Shown here piece by piece: positions 8,241-20,657 of a stretch of 64,000 nt of DNA. The position numbers and the translations under genes were made by a program. The first letter of the stretch is position 1; each line of letters opens with the position of its first letter. The notes under the pieces were generated by a model. That model saw only the letters and a program-made list of their open reading frames with translations, did not search any database and had not been told where the DNA came from. Source of the stretch: Rhodoferax sp. (lineage in GTDB: Bacteria; Pseudomonadota; Gammaproteobacteria; Burkholderiales; Burkholderiaceae_C); contig JACKLK010000001.1 in the NCBI GenBank assembly GCA_024236015.1, positions 1,240,001-1,304,000 of the forward strand. The letters are read 5' to 3'.

Positions 8241-9059
8241 ATGAACCACCTGCTTTCAACGGCCGCACGTGGCACCCCGGCGCCGATCGGCCAGCACATC
8301 CGGACCTGGCGCCAGCGCCGTCGCCTGAGCCAGCAGGGCCTGGCACAGGAAGCCGACGTGTCCACCCGGCACCTGAGCTACGTCGAGACCGGCCGCTCCG
8401 AACCCAGCCGCGAGATGGTGCTGCGCCTGGCCGAGCGGCTGCAGATACCGCTGCGCGAACGCAACACCTTGCTGGTGGCCGCGGGTTATGCGCCGATGTA
8501 CCGCGAACGTGCGCTGCACGATCCGGAACTGGCCAGCGCCCGCGCCGCGGTCGAGCTGGTGCTCAAGGGCCATGAGCCCTATCCGGCGCTGGCGCTGGAC
8601 CGCTACTACAACGTCGTGGCGGCCAATCGTGCCGTGCCGCTGTTCCTGCAGGGCTTGCCCGACGATCTGCTCGCGCCGCCGATGAACGTGCTGCGCATCA
8701 GCCTGGATCCCCGTGGCGTGGCCCCGCGTATCGAGAACCTGCTGCAATGGCGCAAGCACCTGTTCGAACGCCTGCGCCAGCAGATTGCCGCCACCGCCGA
8801 CCCGACGCTGGTCGACCTGCTGGCCGAGCTCGAGGCCTATCCGCTGCCGGAGGGCGCCAGCCCGCGGGACGTTCACGGCGAACACCTGGGCGTGGTGATG
8901 CCGTTTCGCATGCGCACGCCGGCCGGCGTGCTCGGCTTCATCAGCACCGTCACCATCTTCGGCACCGCGCACGATGTGACGCTGCAGGAATTGATGATCG
9001 AGTCGTTCTTTCCGGCCGATGCGTTCACGGCCGACGTCTTGCGCGCACAGCCACTGTGA
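8241..9059 (+). CDS. XRE-family regulator with MmyB-like ligand domain
   Basis: DNA-binding regulator of 272 residues. The N-terminal helix-turn-helix (residues about 14-70) reads RTWRQRRRLSQQGLAQEADV then STRHLSYVETGRSEPSREMV. The C-terminal two thirds match the MmyB-like ligand-binding domain, with ALALDRYYNVVAANRAVP and the terminal VTIFGTAHDVTLQELMIESF. Such proteins usually regulate a divergent neighbour in response to a small, perhaps lipophilic, ligand. The ATG at 8241 begins just upstream of the HTH; open frame before it is non-coding. The most likely target is the divergent small membrane protein. Confidence 0.88.
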   Translation: MNHLLSTAARGTPAPIGQHIRTWRQRRRLSQQGLAQEADVSTRHLSYVETGRSEPSREMVLRLAERLQIPLRERNTLLVAAGYAPMYRERALHDPELASARAAVELVLKGHEPYPALALDRYYNVVAANRAVPLFLQGLPDDLLAPPMNVLRISLDPRGVAPRIENLLQWRKHLFERLRQQIAATADPTLVDLLAELEAYPLPEGASPRDVHGEHLGVVMPFRMRTPAGVLGFISTVTIFGTAHDVTLQELMIESFFPADAFTADVLRAQPL

Positions 9060-9342
9060 CCGGCCCGGGCCGGACGGGTCGATGTGCCGCGCCACGTTGA
9101 ACTCGCCGCGTGCGCTGCATACGCCGGGCCAATGACCCGCTCAGCGTAGCTGTGCGGCGGCGGCGCGGGATCCGGGCGCACCGCGATGACCGGGTTGCCG
9201 ACGAGCCAGGGCAACTGCCACGAGCCCGTTGCAGGCTCCGCTACCATGTGCCCTGCGTCCGTGCTCAAACCCTCCGCACGACGTCGGCGCGTCCGGACGA
9301 CGTCGACAAGTCAGGTGGCCCGCCATTCGAGGTGACAAACGC

Positions 9343-10809
9343 ATGAGTTCCAGCCCCACCCACTACGATCTGCTGATCCGCCACGGCACCGTCATCGACG
9401 GCAACAAGGCGCCACGGTATGACGCCGATGTCGGCGTCATCGACGGACGTATTGCCGCCATCGGCCCGCTGGCCGCGCATACCGCGGACATCTCCATCGA
9501 TGCCAGCGGACGTATCGTTGCGCCGGGTTTCATCGACTCCCATACCCATGACGACCAGGCGGTCCTGTCCCAGGCTGACATGACGTTCAAGGTCTCGCAG
9601 GGCGTGACCACCGTCATTGCCGGCAACTGCGGCATCAGCGCCGCTCCACTGCGCGACGACATGGACTTGCCGATGCCGCTGGGCCTGCTCGAGGCGCCGG
9701 TACACGGGCGCTTCACGAGTTTCAAGGGCTATCTCGATGCGCTGCGCGCAACCCCCTCCTCGGTCAATGTCGCCGCCATGGTCGGGCACTCGACACTGCG
9801 TGCCGTGGTCATGTCCGGTCTGGACCGCCCGGCCGACGCTGCCGAGATCGCCGCCATGCAGGCCCATGTCGAAGAGGCCATGCAGGCCGGCGCCATCGGC
9901 ATGTCCACCGGCACGTTCTATCCGCCAGCGGTCAAGGCCACGACCGAGGAAATCATCGCGGTCGGCGAGCCACTGCGCGCGCGCAAGGGCTTGTATGTGA
10001 CCCACATGCGCGACGAAGCCGACAAGGTGATGGAGGCGCTGGAGGAAACCTTCAGTATCGGGCGCGCACTCGGGATCCCGGTCGTGGTGTCGCACCACAA
10101 GGTGCAGTTGCCCAGGAATTTCGGCCGCTCCAGCGTCACGCTGCCGTTCATCCGCGACGCCATGCAACACCAGTGCATCGGCCTGGACTGTTATCCCTAC
10201 ACGGCCGGCTCGACCATGATCCGCACCGACCGCGGCATGCTCGACGGCCGCGTGTTGATCGCCAGCAGCGAGCCCCACCCCGAATGCGCCGGCCGGGACC
10301 TGGCCGACATTGCCCGTGAATGGGGTATCGACAAGGCGGCGGCGGCGCAACGCCTGCAGCCGGGCAGCGCCATCTATTTCATGATGGACGAGGAAGACGT
10401 GCAACGCATCCTGGCTTTCGACGAAACCATGATCGGTTCCGACGGCATCCCGGTTGGCGAGAAGCCCCATCCCCGGTTGTGGGGCACCTTCCCCCGTGTG
10501 CTGGGCCACTACAGCCGCGACATCGGGCTGTTCCCGCTGGAGACGGCGGTCTGGAAAATGACCGGGCTGACCGCGCGCAACTTCGGGCTGCACGAACGCG
10601 GTCGCCTGATCGTCGGCCACCATGCCGACATCGTCGTGTTCGACGCCGCGTCGATACGCGATACCGCCAGTTACGAGCAGCCCGCGACGCCGGCACACGG
10701 CGTCGATGCGGTGATCGTCAATGGCCAGCTGACCTGGGCCCAGGGCGCGCATCGCGGCAATCGAGCCGGCCAGGTGCTCATGCGCCGGGCCCCCGCGACG
10801 GACGCCTGA
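9343..10809 (+). CDS. dan: N-acyl-D-amino-acid deacylase (D-aminoacylase)
   Basis: Amidohydrolase-superfamily enzyme of 488 residues that removes acyl groups from N-acyl-D-amino acids. The beta-sandwich N terminus (DLLIRHGTVIDG) is followed by the metal-binding GFIDSHTHDDQAV, and by AGNCGISAAPL with the cysteine that bridges metal in this family. MRDEADKVMEALEE, VVSHHKVQ and the aspartate in FDETMIGSDGIPVGE complete the site. The C terminus returns to the sandwich with GLHERGRLIVGHHADIVVFD. The start is chosen at MSSSPTHYDL. The upstream 280 bp hold no recognisable gene. It ends 55 bp from the convergent aconitase gene. Confidence 0.88.
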   Translation: MSSSPTHYDLLIRHGTVIDGNKAPRYDADVGVIDGRIAAIGPLAAHTADISIDASGRIVAPGFIDSHTHDDQAVLSQADMTFKVSQGVTTVIAGNCGISAAPLRDDMDLPMPLGLLEAPVHGRFTSFKGYLDALRATPSSVNVAAMVGHSTLRAVVMSGLDRPADAAEIAAMQAHVEEAMQAGAIGMSTGTFYPPAVKATTEEIIAVGEPLRARKGLYVTHMRDEADKVMEALEETFSIGRALGIPVVVSHHKVQLPRNFGRSSVTLPFIRDAMQHQCIGLDCYPYTAGSTMIRTDRGMLDGRVLIASSEPHPECAGRDLADIAREWGIDKAAAAQRLQPGSAIYFMMDEEDVQRILAFDETMIGSDGIPVGEKPHPRLWGTFPRVLGHYSRDIGLFPLETAVWKMTGLTARNFGLHERGRLIVGHHADIVVFDAASIRDTASYEQPATPAHGVDAVIVNGQLTWAQGAHRGNRAGQVLMRRAPATDA

Positions 10810-10864
10810 ATCACCCGCGCGCACAGCGGGGCGGCGCCACCGCCGTGTTGACGCGGCTGCGCGC

Positions 10865-13720
<2,856 letters not shown>

Positions 13721-13732
13721 GGCGTTCCTCTC

Positions 13733-14401
13733 CTATTGCGCGATGGCGTTCGACGCCATTCTGACAGGCGCCGACGGCGCTGTCGCGCCCGCGGTCAATC
13801 CGCGCACGTAGGTGTCGAGCACCTGCAGTCCGGTGACCTGCAGGTCGAAGGCCTTGGGATCGAGCATCCAGTTGTACAGCAGGCCGTCGATCAGCGCGTG
13901 CAGGCCGGTGGCCGCCACGCGCGGCGAGGGTTGCGCGCCGATCTGTCCGCGCCGGGCCGCCAGCGCCAGCATGCGCTCCACGTCGAGCATGTGCGCGTCG
14001 CGCGAGGCGATGCGGCGCTCGCGCACCGCATGCATGTCACCGATGTATTCGACCTTGTGCATGGCGATCTCCAGCACCCGCTGCACCTGGACGTCACGCA
14101 CGAGTTGCGCCAGCACATCGCCGATGCCGCAACGCAGCGCCACCAGCGGATCGGTGTCTTCGTCGGCGTCCCGATGTTCCAGCGAGCATTCCAGCGGCAG
14201 GACGACCCGCTGCAGCATCGCGTCGAACAGGTCCGCCTTGTTCTGGAAATGCCAGTAGATCGCACCCCGGGTCAGGCCGGCCGCCTGCGCGATCTCCTGC
14301 AACGATGTCGCGGACACACCCTTGCGCTGAAACACGCATTCCGCGGTGTCCAGGATCCGTGCGCGCGTGGCCTGGGCGTCTTGCTTGGTCTTGCGTACCA
14401 T
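13733..14401 (-). CDS. TetR-family repressor, AcrR/TtgR type
   Basis: A 222-residue regulator. The N-terminal TetR HTH (residues about 10-60) reads ARILDTAECVFQRKGVSATS followed by LQEIAQAAGLTRGAIYWHF, very close to AcrR/TtgR repressors of RND pumps. The larger C-terminal domain would bind drugs or other inducers. The gene diverges from the RND efflux operon, and the shared 211 bp region contains an AcrR-type operator 18 bp from its ATG that overlaps its own promoter area, so it likely represses both itself and the pump. It has a GAAGGAGG ribosome-binding site. Oddly, aconitase follows 12 bp downstream. Confidence 0.9.
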   Translation of the reverse strand: MVRKTKQDAQATRARILDTAECVFQRKGVSATSLQEIAQAAGLTRGAIYWHFQNKADLFDAMLQRVVLPLECSLEHRDADEDTDPLVALRCGIGDVLAQLVRDVQVQRVLEIAMHKVEYIGDMHAVRERRIASRDAHMLDVERMLALAARRGQIGAQPSPRVAATGLHALIDGLLYNWMLDPKAFDLQVTGLQVLDTYVRGLTAGATAPSAPVRMASNAIAQ

Positions 14402-14418
14402 GGTTTGCCTCCTTCTTC

Positions 14419-14444
14419 ATACATACATTCTCGCATGTATGTAT
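14419..14444. promoter_or_regulatory. AcrR-type operator between tetR and RND operon
   Basis: ATACATACAT, 6 bp spacer TCTCGC, ATGTATGTAT: perfect 10 bp arms. From my knowledge of E. coli, the AcrR box has the same half-sites (TACATACATT and ATGTATGTA) around a short spacer, so the match is nearly complete outside the centre. A TATACT hexamer (14442-14447) on the plus strand overlaps the right arm and could be the -10 of the pump operon, placing the repressor over the promoter. Confidence 0.85.
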
Positions 14445-14612
14445 ACTCGCGCACTTGTTCTGCCGCAAACATCGGTGCTGCTGTCCGGCTTTGGCCGCGG
14501 CGATCACCCCCATGGCCCCGGCAACCGATACTGCGAACGACGCCAGACCCAACCACCGAAACCCTGTCCGCGCCGCCCGGTCCGAACCGGTCCGCGGTCA
14601 CGAAAGAAAATC

Positions 14613-15914
14613 ATGCCCTCGACTTCACGCCTGCGCACGCGCGCGCAACGAACCCGCGTTCCCCACGCCCGCACGGCCGCTGCGCTGGCACTGGCACTGC
14701 TGCTGGCGGCCTGTGGCGCCAAGCAGGATGCGGCGCCCGGTGGCGCCGGCGGCCCTCCCAAGATGCCGCCGGCCGAAGTCGGCGTGGTCACCATGCAGCC
14801 GCAGGACGTGGCGCTGCAGAGCGAGTTGCCCGGCCGGGTCAGCGCGGTGCGTGTGGCCCAGGTGCGTGCACGGGTCAACGGCGTCGTGCTCAAGCGGCTG
14901 TTCCGGGAAGGCAGCGACGTCAAGGCGGGCCAGCCGCTGTTCCAGATCGATGCGGCCATCTACCAGGCTGCGCTCGACAGCGCCCAGGCGGCGCTGGCCA
15001 AGGCCCAGGCCAACCTGGCCCAGACAACCGCCATCGCCGAACGTTACAAGCCCCTGGTCGCGCTCAATGCCATCAGCCAGCTCGACTACAGCAATGCGCA
15101 GTCGGCACAGCGACTGGCCGATGCGGATGTCGCCAGCGCCAAGGCTGCCGTGCAGACGGCCCGCATCAACCTCGACTACGCCACGGTGCGCGCCCCGATC
15201 GCCGGGCGCATCGGCCAGTCCCTGGTCACCGAAGGCGCACTGGTCAGCGCCGTCGAGGCGACGCAGATGGCGCTGATCCAGCAGACCGGCTCGGTCTACG
15301 TGAACTTCACCCAGTCCAGCGGCGACGTGTTGCGCCTGCGCAAGGCCATGGCCAGCAAGCAGCTGCGCGGCGCCGGCAAGGACGGCACGGAGGTGCGCAT
15401 CGTGCTCGAGGACGGCTCCGTGCTGCCGCGTGCCGGTCGCTTGCTGTTCTCGGACCTGAGCGTCGACGCCACGTCCGGACAGGTGACGCTGCGCGCCGAA
15501 GTGCCCAATCCCGATGGTCTGCTGTTGCCCGGGCAATACGTGCGGGTGCGGCTCGCCCAGGCAGAGGTGCCCGCCGCGATGTTGCTGCCGCAGCAGGCCG
15601 TGACCCGCTCGAACCAGGGCGATACCGTGCTGGTGGTGGGTGCCGACGGTATCCCGGCCAAGCGCCAGGTCAAGCTCGGCGCCAATCAGAACAACCAGTG
15701 GATCGTGCTGGACGGCCTGCAGCCCGGCGAGCAGGTGATCGTCGAAGGCTTCCAGAAAATGATGGTGCCCGGTGCGCCGGTCAAGGCCCGGCCCTGGAGC
15801 GGCAGCGAAGGCCAGGCGACGGCGATGACCGGCGCCGCACCGGCGAAGGCCGCGGCATCGGGCGCGCCAGCCGGTGGCACGGCCGCGCCCGCATCGGCGG
15901 CGGCCAGCCAATAA
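14613..15914 (+). CDS. RND efflux periplasmic adaptor (membrane fusion protein)
   Basis: Lipoprotein adaptor of 433 residues linking the inner-membrane RND pump to the outer-membrane channel (AcrA/MexA/TtgA family). The signal peptide ends in a lipobox, LALALLLAACGAK. The lipoyl half-motifs, alpha-hairpin (ALDSAQAALAKAQANLAQTT) and beta-barrel strands follow in order: GRVSAVRVAQVRARVNGVVL, LDYATVRAPIAGRIGQS, then the barrel with LPRAGRLLFSDLSVDATSGQ. The tail is rich in Ala, Gly and Pro. The ATG at 14613 starts the signal peptide. First gene of a three-gene operon controlled by the divergent TetR repressor. Confidence 0.93.
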   Translation: MPSTSRLRTRAQRTRVPHARTAAALALALLLAACGAKQDAAPGGAGGPPKMPPAEVGVVTMQPQDVALQSELPGRVSAVRVAQVRARVNGVVLKRLFREGSDVKAGQPLFQIDAAIYQAALDSAQAALAKAQANLAQTTAIAERYKPLVALNAISQLDYSNAQSAQRLADADVASAKAAVQTARINLDYATVRAPIAGRIGQSLVTEGALVSAVEATQMALIQQTGSVYVNFTQSSGDVLRLRKAMASKQLRGAGKDGTEVRIVLEDGSVLPRAGRLLFSDLSVDATSGQVTLRAEVPNPDGLLLPGQYVRVRLAQAEVPAAMLLPQQAVTRSNQGDTVLVVGADGIPAKRQVKLGANQNNQWIVLDGLQPGEQVIVEGFQKMMVPGAPVKARPWSGSEGQATAMTGAAPAKAAASGAPAGGTAAPASAAASQ

Positions 15915-15948
15915 ACAACCACAACAATAAAACGACAAAGGCGCGAGC

Positions 15949-18900
15949 ATGGCCCAGTTTTTCATCAATCGCCCGATCTTTGCGTGGGTGATTGCACTCT
16001 TCATCCTGGTGATGGGCGGCGTGGCGATCACGCAGCTGCCGATCGCCCAGTACCCGCCGGTGGCACCCCCGTCGATCGTGATCTCGGCGTCGTACCCCGG
16101 CGCATCGGCCAGCACGCTGGAAGACAGCGTCATCAGCGTCATCGAACGCGAGATGAACGGTTCGCCCGGCCTGATCTACATGGAGTCGACCAGCCAGGCC
16201 AACGGCAGCGGCTCGATCACGCTGAGCTTCGAGGCCGGCACCGACCCCGACCTGGCCCAGGTCGACGTGCAGAACCGGCTCGCACGGGCCACGCCGCGGC
16301 TGCCCTCGAGCGTGACGCAACAGGGCGTGCGGGTCGACAAGGCGCGCAACAACTTCCTGCTGTTCACCATCCTGTCGTCCGACGATCCGAACCTGGACCC
16401 GGTGGCCCTGGGCGACTATGCCGCGCGCACCGTGTTGCCGGAGCTGCAGCGCCTGCCCGGTGTCGGCCAGGCACAGTTGTTCGGCACCGAACGCGCGATG
16501 CGCATCTGGGTCGATCCGGCCAAACTGGTCGGCTTCAACCTGGCCATGGCCGATGTGACCACGGCCATCCGTGCGCAGAACGCGCAGGTCTCGGCCGGCA
16601 CCATTGGCGACCTGCCCAATGTCGGCGGCCAGACGATCTTCGCCACCGTCGTCGTCAAGGGCCAGCTCAGCAACGCGGAGCAGTTCGGCAACATCGTGCT
16701 GCGGGCCAACACCGACGGCTCCACGGTGCGGCTGCGCGACGTGGCGCGCATCGAACTGGGCGCCGAGGGATACGCCACGTCGGCGCGCCTGAACGGCAAG
16801 CCGTCGACCGGCATCGGCGTGCAGCTCTCGCCCACCGGCAACGCGCTGGCCACGGCCCAGGCGGTGCGCACGCGCATGGAGGAACTCTCGCGGTTCTTCC
16901 CGCCGGGCGTGCAGTGGGCCATTCCGTATGACAGCTCGCGCTTCATCGACATCTCGATCCGCCAGGTCGCCGAGACCCTGCTCGAGGCCGTGGTGCTGGT
17001 GTTCCTGGTGATGTTCCTGTTCCTGCAGAACATCCGCTACACCATCATCCCGACCATCGTCGTGCCGGTGTCGCTGATGGGCACGTTCGCGGTGCTGCTG
17101 GCCATGGGTTTCTCGATCAACGTGCTGACCATGTTCGGCATGGTGCTGGTGATCGGCATCGTCGTCGACGATGCCATCGTCGTGGTCGAGAACGTCGAGC
17201 GCATCATGAGCGAGGAAGGCCTGTCGCCGCTGGCCGCCACGCGCAAGGCCATGGGCCAGATCTCGGGCGCCATCGTCGGCGTGACCGTGGTGCTGGTCTC
17301 GGTGTTCGTGCCGCTGGCGTTCTTCGCCGGCTCGGTCGGCAACATCTACCGCCAGTTCTCGGCCGTGATGGTGACCGCGATCGCGTTCTCGGCCTTCCTG
17401 GCGCTGTCGCTGACGCCCGCCCTCTGCGCGACCCTGCTCAAGCCGGTCGAAGCCGGCCATCACCACGCCAAGACCGGTTTCTTCGGCTGGTTCAATCGCG
17501 GCTTCTCGCGCACGGCCAAGGCCTATGAAGGCGTGGTCGCGCGCATCCTGCGTCGCGCCGCGCGTTACCTCGTCATCTATGCCGCCATCATCGCGGCGGT
17601 CGCGGTGTTGTACAGCCGGTTGCCGACGTCGTTCCTGCCGGCCGAGGACCAGGGCTACATCATCGTCAACGTGCAGCTGCCGCCAGGCGCGACGCAGAAC
17701 CGCACGCTGGACGTGATGCAGCAGGTCGAAGGTTTCGTGCTCAAGCAGCCCGAGGTGCAGAGCATGGTCAGCGTGCTGGGCTTCAGCTTCTCGGGCAGCG
17801 GGCAGAACGCTGCACTGGCCTTCGTCACGCTCAAGGACTGGAGCGAACGCATCGGCGCCGGCAGTTCGGCCCAGGGCCTGGCCGGACGCGTGTTCGGCGC
17901 CATGATGTCGGTGCGCGACGCCTTCATCTTCGCCGTGAGCCCGCCGCCGATACCCGAACTCGGCTCGGCCGCCGGCTTCAGCTTCCGGCTGCAGGATCGC
18001 GCCGGCCTGGGCCACGACGCCTTGCTGGCGGCGCGCAACCAGCTGCTGGGCATGGCATCGCAGAGCAAGATCCTGACCGGCATGCGCCCGGACGGGCTGG
18101 AAGACGCACCGCAGCTGCAACTCGACATCGACCGCGACAAGGCCAATGCGCAAGGGGTGCCGTTCGAGGCCATCACCAGCGCCTTGTCGACGGCCGTGGG
18201 CTCGAGCTACGTCAACGATTTCCCGAACAGCGGGCGACTGCAGCGGGTCGTCGTGCAGGCCGACGCGCCGGCACGCATGCAGCCGTCGGACCTGCTGGCC
18301 ATCAACGTGCTCAACACCCGCGGACAAGCCGTTCCGCTGGCCAGTTTCGCCAGCACGCGCTGGGTCGTGGGTCCGATGCAGACCATTCGCTACAACGGCT
18401 ACTCCGCGATGCGTATCTCGGGCGAGGCCGCGCCGGGCTACAGCAGCGGCGCCGCGATGGCCGAGATGGAACGGCTGGCCGCCCAACTGCCCAACGGCTT
18501 CGGCTTCGAGTGGACCGGCCAGTCGCGCGAGGAGCGCCTGGCCGGGGCCCAGGCCTTCATCCTGTTCGGCTTTGCGTTGCTGGCGGTGTTCCTGGCGCTG
18601 GCGGCGCTGTATGAGAGCTGGTCGATCCCGCTGGCGGTGATCCTGGTCGTGCCGCTGGGCGTGCTGGGCGTGCTGCTCGGTGCCAACCTGCGCGGCCTGT
18701 CCAACGACGTGTACTTCAACGTCGGCCTGATCACCATCATCGGCCTGAGCGCCAAGAACGCGGTGCTGATCATCGAGTTCGCCAAGGACTTGCAGGCGCG
18801 CGGCAAGGGCGTGGTCGAATCGGTGCTGGAGGCGGCGCATCTGCGTTTCCGCCCCATCATCATGACCTCGATGGCCTTCACCCTGGGCGTATTGCCGCTG

Positions 18901-19134
18901 GTGCTCGCCGGCGGCGCCGGCTCGGCCAGCCAGCGCGCGATCGGCACCGGCGTGATGTCCGGCATGCTGGCCGCCACCCTGCTCTCGGTGTTCTTCGTCC
19001 CCGTCTTCTTCGTCGTCGTGCGGCGCATCTTCAAGGGCAGCGAGCGGCAACGCCGCATGTATGCCCACGAGCCGGAACCCGACGCCGTCGCCGTCGCCAC
19101 GAACGCAACCCCCGAACCGGACAAGTCCGCATGA
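15949..19134 (+). CDS. RND (HAE1) multidrug efflux pump, inner-membrane subunit
   Basis: Proton-driven drug exporter of 1061 residues in the AcrB/MexB family. MAQFFINRPIFAWVIALFIL opens the first transmembrane helix. The TM4 motif GIVVDDAIVVVENVER carries the paired aspartates of the proton relay. LSAKNAVLIIEFAKDL in the second half carries the partner lysine. Two large periplasmic loops with the duplicated porter and docking domains are in the usual places. Length matches the family. It starts 34 bp after the adaptor and overlaps the outer-membrane factor start by 4 bp (ATGA), so translation is coupled. Confidence 0.95.
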   Translation: MAQFFINRPIFAWVIALFILVMGGVAITQLPIAQYPPVAPPSIVISASYPGASASTLEDSVISVIEREMNGSPGLIYMESTSQANGSGSITLSFEAGTDPDLAQVDVQNRLARATPRLPSSVTQQGVRVDKARNNFLLFTILSSDDPNLDPVALGDYAARTVLPELQRLPGVGQAQLFGTERAMRIWVDPAKLVGFNLAMADVTTAIRAQNAQVSAGTIGDLPNVGGQTIFATVVVKGQLSNAEQFGNIVLRANTDGSTVRLRDVARIELGAEGYATSARLNGKPSTGIGVQLSPTGNALATAQAVRTRMEELSRFFPPGVQWAIPYDSSRFIDISIRQVAETLLEAVVLVFLVMFLFLQNIRYTIIPTIVVPVSLMGTFAVLLAMGFSINVLTMFGMVLVIGIVVDDAIVVVENVERIMSEEGLSPLAATRKAMGQISGAIVGVTVVLVSVFVPLAFFAGSVGNIYRQFSAVMVTAIAFSAFLALSLTPALCATLLKPVEAGHHHAKTGFFGWFNRGFSRTAKAYEGVVARILRRAARYLVIYAAIIAAVAVLYSRLPTSFLPAEDQGYIIVNVQLPPGATQNRTLDVMQQVEGFVLKQPEVQSMVSVLGFSFSGSGQNAALAFVTLKDWSERIGAGSSAQGLAGRVFGAMMSVRDAFIFAVSPPPIPELGSAAGFSFRLQDRAGLGHDALLAARNQLLGMASQSKILTGMRPDGLEDAPQLQLDIDRDKANAQGVPFEAITSALSTAVGSSYVNDFPNSGRLQRVVVQADAPARMQPSDLLAINVLNTRGQAVPLASFASTRWVVGPMQTIRYNGYSAMRISGEAAPGYSSGAAMAEMERLAAQLPNGFGFEWTGQSREERLAGAQAFILFGFALLAVFLALAALYESWSIPLAVILVVPLGVLGVLLGANLRGLSNDVYFNVGLITIIGLSAKNAVLIIEFAKDLQARGKGVVESVLEAAHLRFRPIIMTSMAFTLGVLPLVLAGGAGSASQRAIGTGVMSGMLAATLLSVFFVPVFFVVVRRIFKGSERQRRMYAHEPEPDAVAVATNATPEPDKSA

Positions 19135-20609
19135 TCCCGACTCCCGCCATCAACCCACCGATCACCGCGCCCGTGGCTGCGTCTGCGCCGGATCGACGCA
19201 GCGCCCTGTGGAGCGCAACCGCCCTGGCCGCCGCCCTGCTGCTGACCGGCTGCGGCGCCCTGACACCGGCCTATGAACGCCCGCAGGCACCCGTGCCCGC
19301 GCAGTTTCCCGGCACCGGTGCCGCAACGGCCGCAACCGACGGCCAACCGGGCACCAGCGCGCCGGACCTTGCCTGGCAGGACTTCTTCCAGGACGAGCGG
19401 CTGCGGCAACTGATCCAGATCGCGCTGGACAACAACCGCGACCTGCGCGTGGCGGTGCTGAACCTGGAACAGGCCCGCGCCCAGCTGCAGGTCCGCCGTG
19501 CGGACGAAGTCCCCACGGTGGGTGTCGGCGCCACCGGCTCGCGCCAGTCCACCGCCAATGGCGGCTCGACGACGACGTATACGGCCGGCTTCACGATCAC
19601 CGGCTTCGAGGCCGACTTCTTCGGCCGCCTGCGCAACCTGAGCGAGGCGGCCCAGGCACAACTGCTGGGCACGATCGAGGCACGCAAGACGGTGCAGATC
19701 GGCCTGATCGCGTCGGTGGCCAACAGCTACCTCGCGCTGCAGGCCGACGACGCCTTGCTGGCGATCACGCGCGAGACCCTGGCCAGCCGCGAAGAGTCGC
19801 TGCGCCTGACCCGGCTCACGTTCGAACACGGCGTGAGTTCCGGCCTCGAACTGCGCCAGGCCGAGTCCCTGGTCGAAGGCGCCCGCGTGACGCTGGCGCA
19901 ACTCGAGCGCCAGCGCGCGCTGGACGCCAACACGCTGGACCTGCTGCTCGGCCAGAACCTGTCCGACGCGCAGCGCGCCGCCCTGCCCGCGGGCCTGTCG
20001 CTCACCCGCCAGGGCCTGGTCGGCATCATGCCCGGCGGCCTGCCCAGCGAGGTGCTGCTGCGCCGGCCGGACGTGCGCGCGGCCGAGCAGCAACTGCTCG
20101 CCGCCAACGCCAATATCGGTGCGGCGCGGGCGGCCTTCTATCCACGCATCACGCTGACCACCAGCATCGGCACCGCCAGCAACCAGCTCAGCGGCCTGTT
20201 CCGCAGCGGCTCGTACGGCTGGTCGTTCGCACCGCAGATCGTGCTCCCGATCTTCGACGGCGGCCGCAACCAGGCCAACCTCGACGCAGCCCAGGTCGGT
20301 CGCGACATCGCGGTGGCCCAATACGAAAAGGCGATCCAGACCGCATTCCGCGAAGTGGCCGACGCACTGGCCACCCGCGCCACGCTGGCCGACCAGCTGC
20401 GCGCCCAGATCGCCCAGGCACAAGCCGAACAGGGCCGGCTCACGCTGGTGGATCTGCGCTACGAGCAAGGCACGGCCAGCGCATTCGAACGGCTCGACGC
20501 ACAACGCGCCACCTTCGCGGTGCGGCAGGCGGTGATCCAGCTGCAGTTGCAGCAGGCGCAGAGCCTGGTCGCGGTCTACAAGGCATTGGGCGGAGGCTGG
20601 AAGGACTGA
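19131..20609 (+). CDS. Outer-membrane efflux factor (NodT/OprM family)
   Basis: Outer-membrane channel of the tripartite RND pump, 492 residues. A signal peptide with lipobox LAAALLLTGCGALTP is preceded by a longer than usual polar leader of about 20 residues. Then come the duplicated OEP domains with long coiled helices (DNNRDLRVAVLNLEQARAQL and LRLTRLTFEHGVSSGLELRQ) and the family signature LPSEVLLRRPDVRAAEQQL. The start ATG overlaps the stop of the pump gene. It is the last gene of the operon; the duplicated hairpin element begins 48 bp after its stop and could serve as transcription end or RNA-stability element. Confidence 0.93.
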   Translation: MIPTPAINPPITAPVAASAPDRRSALWSATALAAALLLTGCGALTPAYERPQAPVPAQFPGTGAATAATDGQPGTSAPDLAWQDFFQDERLRQLIQIALDNNRDLRVAVLNLEQARAQLQVRRADEVPTVGVGATGSRQSTANGGSTTTYTAGFTITGFEADFFGRLRNLSEAAQAQLLGTIEARKTVQIGLIASVANSYLALQADDALLAITRETLASREESLRLTRLTFEHGVSSGLELRQAESLVEGARVTLAQLERQRALDANTLDLLLGQNLSDAQRAALPAGLSLTRQGLVGIMPGGLPSEVLLRRPDVRAAEQQLLAANANIGAARAAFYPRITLTTSIGTASNQLSGLFRSGSYGWSFAPQIVLPIFDGGRNQANLDAAQVGRDIAVAQYEKAIQTAFREVADALATRATLADQLRAQIAQAQAEQGRLTLVDLRYEQGTASAFERLDAQRATFAVRQAVIQLQLQQAQSLVAVYKALGGGWKD

Positions 20610-20657
20610 GGCAGACACGCGTGCGAGTGCGTGCAGCCCTGCGGTAGGCCAATTCCC

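Noticed and set aside
9060..9342. Possible small genes between the XRE regulator and the D-aminoacylase
   Set aside because: Frames of 72-78 codons exist on both strands but lack ribosome-binding sites and recognisable composition; CCGGCCCGGGCCGG at 9060 is a palindrome without a T-run.
15781..19068. A 1095-codon frame antisense to the RND pump gene
   Set aside because: It mirrors the codon pattern of the pump gene, is rich in His, Gln, Arg and Asp, and has no recognisable motif.
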